Positions 49,586 through 60,823 of a DNA stretch of 64,000 nucleotides are shown here, one piece after another. Origin of the DNA: Aralia elata (Eukaryota; Streptophyta; Magnoliopsida; Apiales; Araliaceae); contig CM068379.1 in the NCBI GenBank assembly GCA_034770075.1, positions 18,289,506 to 18,353,505 on the forward strand, written 5' to 3'. A program made the position numbers and the translations under genes. The notes under the pieces are model-generated. The model made no database searches. It was not told the DNA's origin and was given only the letters and a program-made list of their open reading frames with translations. The first letter of the stretch is position 1; each line of letters starts with the position of its first letter.

Positions 49586-52165
49586 CCAAGAGCCTTTGGG
49601 AAATAACAAAATTATTTTTTGAGAACTATTTCCCTCGTAGCATCCAGAGTCGCATGGAGATGCGGTTTCTAGAAGTGAAGCAAGGGGATATGATGATACC
49701 CCAGTACGCCACCAAAATCAATGAGTTGGCAAGGTTCACTCCACACCAGGTTGACATGGAAGAGAGAAAGGCTCGTAGGTTTGAACATGGATTGAAGCCC
49801 TTGCTTTACAATAGGTTATCGGTCTTACAGATCAATTTGTTTGACATTATATTAGAGAAAGCCATCATAGCGGAAAGAGGAAGTGAGACCTTAAACCAAT
49901 ACAACCGAGAACAAAAGAAGAAGAAAATAGTAGGAGGAAGTAAGGGAGAAGGTAGTGGAGGAAGTAGTGGAAATTTTAAGCGAAAATGGAACAACAATAA
50001 TAATAACAATAAAGGGAAAGAAGTAGAGGTGAAAAAGAAAGTGGAAGCCTATTGAACCTGTGGGAAGAACCATATGGGAACTTGCCTGAAAGGCAAGAAG
50101 GCAAGAACGTGTGTTACAACTGTGGTCAGGAAGGCCACATTCCTCTGAACTGCCCCAATCCAAAGAAGAATGCATCTTTTGAGTGTGGAGTAGTAGGACA
50201 CCAAACGAAGAACTACCCTAAAAAGGGGACAGACACTGGAGGAGGAAATAGGAACAACAACAAGAAGTTCACGATAACCGGACTCTCAGCCCCGAGCCAA
50301 ACCACAACGAGAACATTCAACATGACGGTCAAGGATGTTGTAGCCTCAGGAGACGTAGTGTTAGGTATCATTTTGGTCAATAATATTAATGCCTATGTAT
50401 TATTTGATTCGGGTGTTACCTGCTCTTTTGTGTCTTACGAATTTGCTCAACGATTAAACTTACCCCACAAGAAACTAGAGCATCCTCTGAATATAAAAAT
50501 ATCTAACAAGGAGATAATCCCCGTTAGACATATTTATAGGAATTGTTGTGTTGATATAAGGGGACATAGATTATCGGTGGATTTAGTTCTGATTCAACTA
50601 GGAGAGTTTGATGTAATTTTAGGACTGGATTGGTTGTATAACTATGAGGCAATGATAGATTATCAAAAGAAAAGTGTAAATATTAAAACTCTAAATCAGT
50701 CTAAGGTAGTGTTTTATGGTAATCAATCGCCTAGACAGGCTTACTGATGATGTAGGCTAAGCGACTGCTTAGGAAAGGATGTGTAGATTATCTGGCCCAC
50801 ATTAGTGATGCTCAGAAAACAAAAGTGGAAATGGAACTGATACCCATAGTGAAAGAATTTACGAATGTATTTTTGGAGGAGTTATAGGTCTGCCACCAAA
50901 TAGGGAGATCGAATTTATGATCGATGTAGTACCGGGATGGCACCTATTTCTAAGGCCCCGTATAGGATGGCTCCATTAGAAATGAAAGAGTTAATGGTTC
51001 AATTGCAGGAGCTATTGGATAAGAAGTATATCTAACCCAGTGTGTCTCCATGAGAAGCACCAGTTCTGTTCGTCAAAAAGAAAGACGGATCGTTAAGACT
51101 TTATATCGACTACCAAGAGTTAAACAAAGTAACGATAAAGAATAAGTACCCTTTGCCTAGGATTGATGATCTATTTGATTAATTGAAAGGAGCGAGATAT
51201 TTTTCTAAGATAGGTTTAAGATCTGGATATCATCAGATGAAGATGCAAAAGGAAGATGTGCCAAAGATAGCATTCAGAACTCGTTATGGGCACTACGAAT
51301 TTCTGGTGATGTTGTTCATATTGATAGATGCTCTGGAAGCATTTATGGACTTGATGAACAGAGTGTTCAAGAAGTATTTAGATAAATTTATAGGTGTATT
51401 CATAGATGATATTTTGGTCTATTCTAGAACACAAGAAGAGCATGTCGAACATTTGAGGGTAGTGTTGGAAACATTAAGGAATGAGAAATTATATGCAAAA
51501 TTCTCGAAATGTGAGTTTTAGATGGAGAGAGTCCAATTTTTGGGACATGTAATTGATTAAGACGGGATTTCATTAGATCCTGCAAAGGTAAAGGTAGTGA
51601 TCAATTGGGAACAACCGAGAACGCCAACGAAGGTGAGGAGTTACTTAGGGTTAGCAAGTTACTATCAAAGATTTATTCAAGATTTTTCTAAGATAGCAAC
51701 TCTATTAACTAATTTGACTAAGAAGACGGTAAAATTTGTGTGGACGGAAAAGTGTGAGGAGAGTTTTGGGGAACTGAAGAAAAAGTTGAGTGAGGCACCC
51801 ATGTTATCTTTACCAGATAATACAGGTGGCTTTATGGTGTACAGTGATGCATCGCACAAAGGACTAGGATGTGTAGTAATGCAGAATGGTAAGATAATCG
51901 CGTACACATCACCTCAGTTGAAGGAGTATGAGAAAAGGTATCCCACTCATGATCTAGAATTGGCAGTGATGGTTTTTACCCTTAAGATATGGATGCAATA
52001 TCTGTATGGTGAGAAATATGAGATATATACAGACCATAAGGGTTTAAAATATATCTTCACACAGAGAAAGCTAAATATGAGGCGGAAAAAGTGGTTAAAA
52101 CTAATCAAAGACTATGACTGCGAAATTTTGTATCATCTGGGAAAAGCCAATGTGGTAACAGATTG
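49586..52165 (+). pseudogene. Remnant H: gag-protease-RT-RNase H of another chromovirus
   Basis: Begins in mid-gag (FFENYFP) at the right duplication of A and stops in RNase H at YHLGKANVVTD, after which the sequence is not pol. Zinc knuckles at about 50110-50220 (CYNCGQEGHIPLNC). Protease DSGVT instead of DSGAT near 50408. RT FIDD at 51399-51410. Frame breaks at about 50055 and 50745-51180; further stops near 51180, 51520 and 51558. No LTR of its own is attached. It is closer to B than to A in the knuckle region. Confidence 0.88.
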
Positions 52166-52610
52166 TTGTCCGATTTATATTGTGACGAACGAGAATTTTG
52201 TAATTTAATTTAAATATTTATTGAATTGAATAAATATTTTTCGATGATTTAATTATTGAATTAAATAATTAATTGATGAATTTATGGTAGATTAATTTAA
52301 TTATATGTGTTACATTAATTAAATTGATGTGGAGAATTTTTATATTCAAGGTATGTGTTTAATTAAGTTTATTTGATTAAATGCGTTATTTAAATAAGCA
52401 TAATGTTATTTCTAATTAATTTAATTATTAATTAGAGATTTAATAATTTGTCATATTTAATAAATGAGAATTTTATTTATGTGACTATGTGATTTAATGT
52501 AGAATTATTCTATTTTATTTAATTTATTTAAATTAGATTATTTAATTAATTAATTATGTGACATTAAACTATGTAATAAGTAATTTATTAAATTAAACCA
52601 AAAAGGAGCC

Positions 52611-52618
52611 TATAAAGG
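52611..52618 (+). promoter_or_regulatory. TATA box of LTR B
   Basis: TATAAAGG, about 220 bases before the donor-like CAAG|GTAAAT. Kept in the 3' LTR as CTATAAGGG near 61254, one base weaker. Confidence 0.6.
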
Positions 52619-53411
52619 TTAGCTAAACGAGGCCTTAGTGGGAGTTGGTGCCAGTTATTAACTGACACTATGTTCTATCAGTTTATTAGTGTGTATTATC
52701 ATTATACGCATCATTCTATCACCAGTTCTTAGCAAGTCAAAGAGAAAAAGAGAGAATTTGGGAGGGATTAGAAAATTAGAGAAGGGAAGAAGAAAGTATT
52801 TCATTATCTTGCTTAATCCAGACTACTAATCAAGGTAAATTTCTTAAATTTAAATTTTAACTTTATGTTCTTTTAAATCTTCTCCATGAACGTACACTGA
52901 GTTCTCTGTAAATTGAATTCAATGGCTAAATGTTTAATAACTTAATGTTAAATGTTTGTAAGCATGCATAAATGTATTTTATATGATTTATATGTGATTT
53001 AGAGTAATTAAATCCATGAAATCATGTTTATATTAGAGTTCTGGAATTACAGAGTAGTGATATACGAACATGGCTTAAATGTATGAAATTGATACTTGTT
53101 TTGCATGTTAATTGGTTAATTGATGACTAATTATGTTTATGCATGTAAAAATGAAGAAAACATAAATTAAACGGATTGATTTGGTTAAGAAACGAGTTCA
53201 CGGTGATTGATTATGTTAACCGTATCAAAACATGATAATAAAGTATAAATAGCGAATTTTAGCCTTTAATTGGTTGTTTAGGTTGTCTATGATGTTAAAA
53301 TCATTTCGTATATACTGGGTTTTGGTTTTATAGCACGTATGATATATGGGTAGTAATTAAATCAGTGAATTGTGAAAAAATTTGGCCAAATTTGACATTT
53401 TTTGTGTTCTG

Positions 53412-53540
53412 CGCGAACTTCAGTATCTGAGTCTGCGCACCAGCGCGGTCGCGCTGGTGTCAAGAACAAAAGTGGCGTGGCCGCGCCACAAGCAGACCAG
53501 ACCCAGAGTCAGGCACGGCGCGGCCGTGCCGATTAGCAGA
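53412..53540 (+). other. GC-rich palindrome block in B 5' LTR
   Basis: CACCAGCGCGG is followed by its reverse complement, with one central mismatch here (53438-53459); it is perfect over 22 bp in the 3' LTR (62081-62102). Further GGCCGCGCC and CGCGGCCGTGCC words follow. The surroundings are AT-rich. Confidence 0.8.
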
Positions 53541-53841
53541 CTAACCCAGAAAATTTATTTAAATGTTCAAGCCCAGAGAATGTAATTGTACCCTAATCTA
53601 ATGAATATGAAAATGTAATAATCATACATTTTGATGTTAAATGATGTTTTACGAGATTAATGAGTAAGTTGATTGCATTTTAAACTCGTTATTTGTAAGG
53701 TTTACTAATGTGCTTAAGAGTTGATGTTGTAAATGTCATTAATATAATCAGACTTAGAGTTGAGTTAAGAAAAAAGAGAATATGCTCATGATACTAATTA
53801 TGTTATAATTAATTGGTACCGTGACTTGAAATGATATGTAG

Positions 53842-54720
53842 GATTAATTGAGGAACGTGAATAGTAAACATGTAATCTACGCACGAGGCAAGTTTCGATA
53901 CTCTAACTTGATTTTAATTACGCAAATTATACATCCTACCTTTATATTGAGCAAGTATCTTACCCTTACTTATTACTTTTACGCAAGTTTTCTAAACACT
54001 CTTATATTGAGCAAAATTATTACCTCTACTTTTCATTGAGCAAGTTCTTTACCATAATTCATTCAAGTTCATGAATCCAAATGTGTTATTCTGATTCATT
54101 TAATTAATACTTCAGTTATACAGAGTTTATTCAATTATATCTTTTGTAAGATTCAGTTTTGATTCTCGAATATCAATTACATTTTTATTGAACCTTGATT
54201 GACTAGTGAACCCTTATTGATTCGACTAGTCCATAGTTGATGAGCGTTCTAAATTCTAGAAGCATTATCGAAGTAAATCCAAACCAAACTTCCTTTGGTA
54301 TGGACTCCGAAGTCAAATTAAGATGAACAACCCTTTTATAGGGGATTTTATTTTACGCGTTGGCATCTAGATGTTGTGCACATACATGGTACAAAGGGTT
54401 GATCCCCCTGAGTACAAGAAGTAAGGTCCATATAGTCTTACGACTGTTAAAGGTTTAAGGTAGAAATACTGATAACCTGGGACATAGTTCGTGGTCTTAA
54501 GACCCTCAGATGTTCTTTTGACTCTTGCCTTATAATCTTGACTCAAAATCTGAATCTTCGATTATTCAATATATGTTGATTATTTCGCATGTTATTATTA
54601 TTGTTGTTATTGTACTTGCTGGGCAATCATTGCTCACCCTTGCATAATAACATTGTAGCTAAAGTTGAAAGAGTTGATGAACCATCCACTAGTAAGGGCA
54701 AAGGAAAAGCAAACAAGTGA
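53842..54720 (+). other. Candidate spliced exons 2 (53842-53887) and 3 (54659-54720) in LTR B
   Basis: Exon 2 is framed by ATGTAG| and CGAG|GCAAGTTT. Exon 3 opens after ATTGTAG| (ATTGCAG in the 3' LTR), which follows TTGCTCACCCTTG, and ends in TGA. Spliced, the frame ends EPSTSKGKGKANK. Exon 2 has one early TAA. Confidence 0.45.
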
Positions 54721-54972
54721 TGAAGACTTGTTTTATTTGTTTAAACAATGTTTATGTACCAGACTTGACTATGTTTCCGCATTTGATATTTTATTAAGGT
54801 TAGATGGCCTGGGATTTATTTATTGTTGTAACCCTTTAATGGGAGATTTCTATTTTATCTAAGAATTTTCATTTATATTGAATGGGTAGTTAGATGTGAT
54901 GTGTTGTATATTCGGATAGTGAAGACCAAATCCTATGAAAACGAAGTACCCAGATTTGGGGATGTCATAGGT

Positions 54973-54984
54973 TGGTATCAGAGC
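54973..54984 (+). other. Primer-binding site of B
   Basis: TGGTATCAGAGC, exact initiator tRNA-Met complement, three bases after the LTR. Confidence 0.92.
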
Positions 54985-55201
54985 TGTAGGTTATGAACCT
55001 TAGGTGGAAAAACCTTAGGGTAATAGCCTTTTATGAAATAGAGAACATAGTGGTGATAAACTCTTATCGAGTTCTAAGGAATGAATTACGGAATTCATTA
55101 AAGATAATAAAAGACTTTATGTGCTATGTGCTTATGTGTTAACAACCTATGTGCTGCGACTAGTACCGAGTATTAATTAAAAATTAAACTTTGTTGTCAG
55201 G

Positions 55202-55942
55202 ATGTCGGATGTTGGAGGATTCAGTCAGCCTAGGGATGTTGAGCCCCGAGTGGCTGGAAAGGAAGAGCCACGTGACATCCATGTTATCCGGGAGCAGTTG
55301 ATACAGAGAGAGCCATCTCCATTGATCACTGTTGTGGGTCAGGAGTATGAACCTGAGTCTGATCTAGAGGAGGATCCTGAGGAGGTAAAGGCTGAGGAGG
55401 ATGATGAGGATTCAGAGGAGGTGCCCCTTACCTCTATCGATGCTGAGATGTACGATGCATTGTACGATCGTACTGTTGAGTTGCAAGATAAAGTCAGAGA
55501 ATTGGAGGGACTGGCAAATAGACGCCAGACTCTTATAGACTAAAAGAACGAGAAAATTGAGGATCTTGATATACGTCTTGGAGACGTGGAGTGGAAGTTA
55601 GTTCAGGTAGAAAGCCAAAAGGAAGACCTTTTAGTTGAGAATAAGAAGATGAAACTTGAGATTTAGAAACTGAAGGACGATTTGAGTGAGGAGTCAGTGG
55701 AATGTGCTATAGCAGAGGATGCTTAGATGAACACCGCTCGACGTGCAGAGATTTCTGAAGAAGGCGAACGGGCAAAGAGGGCTAAGATTGAGGAGACAGA
55801 CTACACTTTTCAGACGGCGATTGCTAGGGCCCAGGATCGAGTTCTCCACTATCCAGTTCAGTTCGAGGACTTGCCATGGTACATGTTGGATCGCAGGACG
55901 ATGCTCCGTATTATAGAGTAAGAATATAGGAAGGCCGTTTGA
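55202..55942 (+). pseudogene. Extra ORF upstream of gag in B: acidic N-terminus plus coiled coil
   Basis: ATG at 55202, one frame to at least 55921, broken by TAA near 55541 and two TAG stops. Residues about 45-85 are acidic (EPESDLEEDPEEVKAEEDDE). Then come leucine-heptad helices (LQDKVRELEGLANRRQTL, IEDLDIRLGDVEWKLVQV) and a C-terminal part with RAKIEETDYTFQTAIARAQD. Same position and layout as in A. No catalytic motif. Possible roles are RNA binding partner, regulator or structural accessory; none is shown. Confidence 0.65.
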
Positions 55943-56255
55943 CACCTTAGTAGACCGTGATAGGAGACGTTTTGAATTATGTGTAAATATTTATGATAGT
56001 TTATGATGTAAATTCCAGCGTGATTATACACAATGGAATATGACTATTTAATCCTAAAGATTATTTGATCTTAGGATAGTTAATGTAAATAGCAGTGATG
56101 TTGTCTTTCTATGTTTAAGACTTTTGAATGAATGAAATAACAGCTTTATTTGAAGATGTTATGTGTTAAATGTTTAACCTGAATTATTTGAGTTAAATGT
56201 TGAACACTTAAGAAATTGAGTGATGATCTAATAAGCGCATATTCTTGAACAGAAA

Positions 56256-58003
56256 ATGTCGCCAAGACGCCAACTACGTCAACAAGCACAGGAGAGCTCT
56301 ACCAATAACACCAATGACGCCAATGTTAATCTTGTTCAGCAGTTGGTGAACCTTTTGGCTGGAGCACTTGCGAATCAGCCATAAGCTCCACCAGTGACGT
56401 TATTTAAAGATTTCAAAGCGGTAGGACCGCCAGAATTTAGGGGTTCCCTGAACCAGATCGAAGTCCAAACTTGGGTGATGGAAATGGAGAAAGTATTTGA
56501 CGTTGCTAGGGTTAGTGATGACCAAAAGACTGCCTTTGTAACGTTCATGCTTAAGTCAGAGGCCAGTTACTGGTGGCAAGCGAATAAGGTGCGAGGAGGT
56601 CAGGGTGTAATCGCGTGGGAGAGGTTTAAAGAGATGTTCTTTGAGATGTATTTTCCGACAAGCTCGCGAAACCAAATGGAGATTTAATTTCTAGAGCTGA
56701 AATAGGGTACCATGACTATGCCGGAACACGCGGCGAAGTTTAATGAGTTGGCTAGGTTCACAACTTACCAAGTGAACACCGATGAAAGGAAGGCAAGGAG
56801 ATTCGAATAGGGATTGAAGTCGTGGTTGTACAGCAAGGTGTCAATGTTCCAATTGAACACTTTTGCCAGAGTATTGGAAAAGGCGATTATCGCCGAAGGT
56901 GGGAGTGATGCTCTAACTAAGTATAACCAGAAGCAGAAAAAGAAGGGTGAAAATGAGAATAACAAAGCGAATAGTAGTAATAGTGGTGGTCACAACCAGA
57001 AGAGGAAGTGGAATGATAATGGATCTGCTGGGAATCAACAGGGAGGTCAAAAGAAGAAAGTGGAGGCGTGTGTTACCTGCGGGAAGAATCATATAGGGAT
57101 ATGCCTGAAGGGAAAGAGGGTTTGCTACAATTGTGGTCAGGAAGGCCACATACCACTAAATTGTCCGAATCCAAAGAAGGGTGCTTGTTTCACTTGCGGA
57201 TCGAAGGATCATCTGACTAGGGATTGCCCCAAGAAGGCAGTAGGAGAAGTAGGAATGGGAGGCAACAAGGGGAACAGTAGTGGTAATACATTAGCAATAA
57301 TCGGATCAGCACCAACAAACCGACCTACCGCCAGGACTTTCAACATGACCATGCAAGATGTCGTGCAGTCTCGCGATGTGGTGTCAGGTATCATTCCGAT
57401 CAATAATATAGATGCTTATGTATTGTTTGATTCGGGTGCTACTTGTTCATTTATATCCGATGACTTTGCTAAGAACTTAGATTTACCTAAGGAGGAATTA
57501 GATTACCCTTTGAATATAGAAATTGCGAATAGGGAGGTAATTCCTGTTAGGTACGTACACAAGAACTGTAGAGTGGATATTAAGGGAAACGTGATGACTG
57601 TAGATCTTGTCCCAATCAAACTTGGAGAATTTGACGTTATTTTGGGAATGGATTGGCTATTCAATTATGGAGCAATAATTGATTGCCAAAAGAAACGTAT
57701 TAACCTTATGACTCCGTCAAAGGTAGTATTTTACGGTAGCAAGTCGCCTAGACAAGCGAGTTGTCTGATGATGATGCAGGCCAGGAAGTTGTTAAGACAA
57801 GGTTGTGTGGGATACTTAGCCTACATAGTTGATACTCAAAAAGAGAGTCCGAAATTAAAAGAAATACATATCGTAAGGGACTTTGTAGACGTCTTTCCAG
57901 AAGATTTGTCAGGACTTCTGCCAGATAGGGAAGTTGAGTTTGTAATCAATTTGGCGCGAGGAACTGCCCCGATATTGAAAGCTCCGTACCGTATGGCCCA
58001 GTA
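56256..58003 (+). pseudogene. gag: gag-protease of element B with in-frame stops
   Basis: MSPRRQLRQ start at 56256. Capsid-like region (VQTWVMEMEKVF, SEASYWWQANK, FFEMYFP) with stops at 56382 and three more before 56811. Zinc knuckles near 57070-57230: CVTCGKNHIGIC, CYNCGQEGHIPLNC, CFTCGSKDHLTRDC, all with their Cys/His. Protease DSGAT near 57431 is in the same frame without a stop between gag and protease. A 1-base deletion near 58000 shifts into the RT frame. Confidence 0.92.
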
Positions 58004-58006
58004 GAG

Positions 58007-60714
58007 ATGAAAGAATTGATGGTGCAGCTACAAGAACTTTTAGATAAGAAGTATATTCAGTCGAGCGTATCGCCGTGGGGAGCGTCGGTGTTGTTTGTTA
58101 AAAAGAAGGACGGATCGATGCGACTTTGCATTGATTACAGAGAGTTGAACAAGGTCACAATTAAGAATAAATACCCGTTGCCAAGAATCGACGACTTGTT
58201 TGATCAATTGAAAGGAGCTAGATATTTCTCAAAGATAGATTTGAGGAGTGGTTATAATCAGTTGAAGGTGAGGAAGGAAGATGTACCGAAGACAGCGTTC
58301 GGGACTCGTTATGGTCACTACGAGTTTCTGGTGATGTCATTTGGTCTAACGAATGCTCCTGCAGCATTCATGGACTTAATGAATAGGGTGTTTAAGCCAT
58401 TTTTGGACAAGTTTGTAATAGTATTCATTGATGATATTCTAATATATTCCAAAACCAAGGAAGAGCATTCAGAACATTTAAAATCGACATTAGAAGCATT
58501 AAGAAGAGAGAAGTTATACGCTAAGTTCTCAAAATGTGAATTCTGGATAGAGCGAGTACAATTTCTTGGACATGTGATTTACAAGGATGGGATTTTGGTG
58601 GATCCGTCAATTGTTGAAGCAGTGCTTAACTGGGATCAACCGAAAACACCATCGGAAGTAAGAAGTTTCCTCGGATTGGTAGGTTACTACAGGAGATTCA
58701 TTCAGGATTTTTCCAAAATCGCGACTCCGTTAACGAATTTGACTAGGAAGACAATGAAGTTCGTTTGGACGGAGAAGTGTGAGGAAAGTTTTCAAGAATT
58801 AAAGAAAAGGTTGAGTACGGCGCCTGTGTTGTCTCTACCGGATAGCACAGGTAATTTTGTGGTGTATAGTGATGTGTCGCATAAAGGACTAGGCTGTGTG
58901 CTTATGCAGAACGGTAAGGTCATTGCGTATGCGTCACGACAATTAAAGGACTACGAGAAGGGGTATCCTACCCCTGATTTGGAATTGGCTGCGATAGTGT
59001 TTGCTTTGAAGATATGGAGGCACTATCTTTATGAGGAGAAGTGTGAGATATATACGGACCACAAGAGTCTGAAATATATTTTTACAAAGAAGGATCTGAA
59101 CATGCGACAGAGGAGATGGTTTGAATTGATAAAAGTTTACGACTGCCTTAAGCAGAAAGGGTCGAGAGAAACTGTCTATGATTACCGCTCAAGAGGAGCT
59201 AATTACAGCAATGGCGAAACTAGAGTTGGAGGTAAAATATTCGGAAGAGAGTGAGGAAAAATTGTTTCAATTAGGAACCAGCCCAACTTTGGTGGATAAG
59301 GTTAAGACAGTACAAATTTAGGATGACGAATGTGAGAAAATCAGGAAAAGGATATCTGGAGGTGATGAAGTGAAATTCAACGTAGATAACGAATGAGTAT
59401 TAAGATTCGAGGGAAGAATTTGGGTTCCGTCAGTACCAGAGATTAAAGAGGAAATTTTGAGCGAGGCTCATAATTTGAGATATTCGATTCATTCAGGAAG
59501 TACAAAGATGTACCAAGATCTCCGACAGCATTTCTAGTGGCCGAATATAAAGAGGGATGTTGCCGATTGTATAGCCAAGTGTTTGACATGTCAGAAAGTT
59601 AAAGCAGAACATCTTAGGACAAGTGGGTTATTACAACCGTTAGAAATCCCAGAATGGAAATGGGAGCACATCACCATGGATTTCGTAGTAGGTCTTCCGA
59701 TAACTCAGAAAGGTTTCGACGCAGTATGGGTTATCGTAGATCGACTGACGAAATTAGCACATTTTCTACCGATCAAGATCAGATTCAACCTAGATCAGTT
59801 GGCGAAGTTGTATGTGAAGGAGATTGTTTCGAGGCACGGTGTTCCAATATCTATTGTCTCAGATAGGGATCCGCGCTTCACATCGAACTTCTGGAAACAA
59901 CTACAGGAATGCATGGGAACGCAGTTACGTATTAGTAGGGCATATCATTCATAGACCGACGGACAGAGCAAAAGAACGATTCAAACATTGGAAGATATGT
60001 TACGAGCTTGCATTATGGACTTCAAAGGAAATTGGGACGATCATCTGTCGTTGGTGGAATTTGCTTACAACAACAGTTACCACGCAAGTATTGGCATGCC
60101 GCCTTACGAAGCGTTGTATGGCAGAAAGTGTAGAACACCATTATATTGGGATGAAGTTGGCGAACGGCAATTGCTAGGACCAGAACTGGTGCAACAGACC
60201 GCAGAAATCGTCGAAGTGATCAGGGTAAGATTGATAGCAGCTCAGGATAGACAGAAGAAATATGTCGATCAACATCATAAGAATCGAGAGTTTGAGTCTG
60301 GTAGCTACGTTTTCTTGAAAATCTCCCTGGAAAGGGAAGATTCGTTTTGGTAAGAGGGGAAAACTGAGCCTGAGGTTCATTGGACCCTTTGAAGTGTTAA
60401 GAAGAGTTGGTGAGGTCGCATATGAGGTAGCTTTACCTCCAGCACTGGAACACATCCATAATGTCTTTCATGTCTCGGTGTTACGACCATACAAACCCGA
60501 CTACAAGCATGTTATAAAATATGAACCCTTACAAGTTGAAAAAGATTTGTCTTACGAAGAAGAACATGTTCAAATAGTTGACAGGAAAGAGCAAGTGATA
60601 AGAAATAAAATTATACCTTCTGTTAAGGTGATCCGGAGGAACCACAACTCTGAAGAAACAACGTGAAAACTCGAAGATCAGATGATGAGAAATTATCCAC
60701 AGTTATTTACTTAA
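58007..60714 (+). pseudogene. pol: RT-RNase H-integrase-chromodomain of element B
   Basis: RT is open with FIDD at 58424-58435. RNase H is open (SDVSHKGLG, IYTDHKSLKY) until a deletion of about 15 codons near 59142 that removes its C-terminal motif and shifts frame. The zinc-binding linker (59250-59600) has several stops. The integrase core 59583-60350 keeps MDFVVGLP, SDRDPRF and TLEDML, with one TAG at about 59952. A frameshift lies near 60350. The chromodomain 60394-60714 has one Trp-to-TGA stop at about 60664. TAA end at 60712. Confidence 0.92.
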
Positions 60715-60745
60715 TCTATGTGTAGCGATTCTGGGGACAAAATCT

Positions 60746-60823
60746 TTGTAAGGGGGGAGAATGTAACGAGACGAATTAATTGAGTCGTAATTATGGGGAC
60801 AGAATCCTTTTAAGGGGAAAAGA
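60746..60823 (+). other. Double polypurine tract of B
   Basis: First tract AAGGGGGGAGAA is followed by TGTAACGAGACG at 60762, the LTR start of the E type. About 60 bases later a second GGGGACAGAATCC and TTAAGGGGAAAAGA lead into the actual 3' LTR at 60824. The first looks like the fossil end of an older element design. Confidence 0.8.

Larger units (their letters stand above)
52181..54969 (+). repeat. 5' LTR of element B (2789 bp)
   Basis: TGTGACGAACGAG start; the end is GATGTCATA, a C-to-T change from the CACA of the 3' LTR. TATA box TATAAAGG at 52611, then AGCTAAACGAGGCC, a block shared with the C/D LTRs. Donor-like CAAG|GTAAAT at 52834. GC-palindrome block 53412-53540. The 63-codon frame at 53848-54039 runs through exon 2 and intron sequence and is not a gene. 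Confidence 0.93.

Noticed and set aside
53848..54039. 63-64 codon frame conserved in both B LTRs (also 62524-62718) as a small gene
   Set aside because: The two LTRs are copies of each other, so conservation is automatic. It crosses the GC-type donor site and has no partner in other families beyond exon 2.
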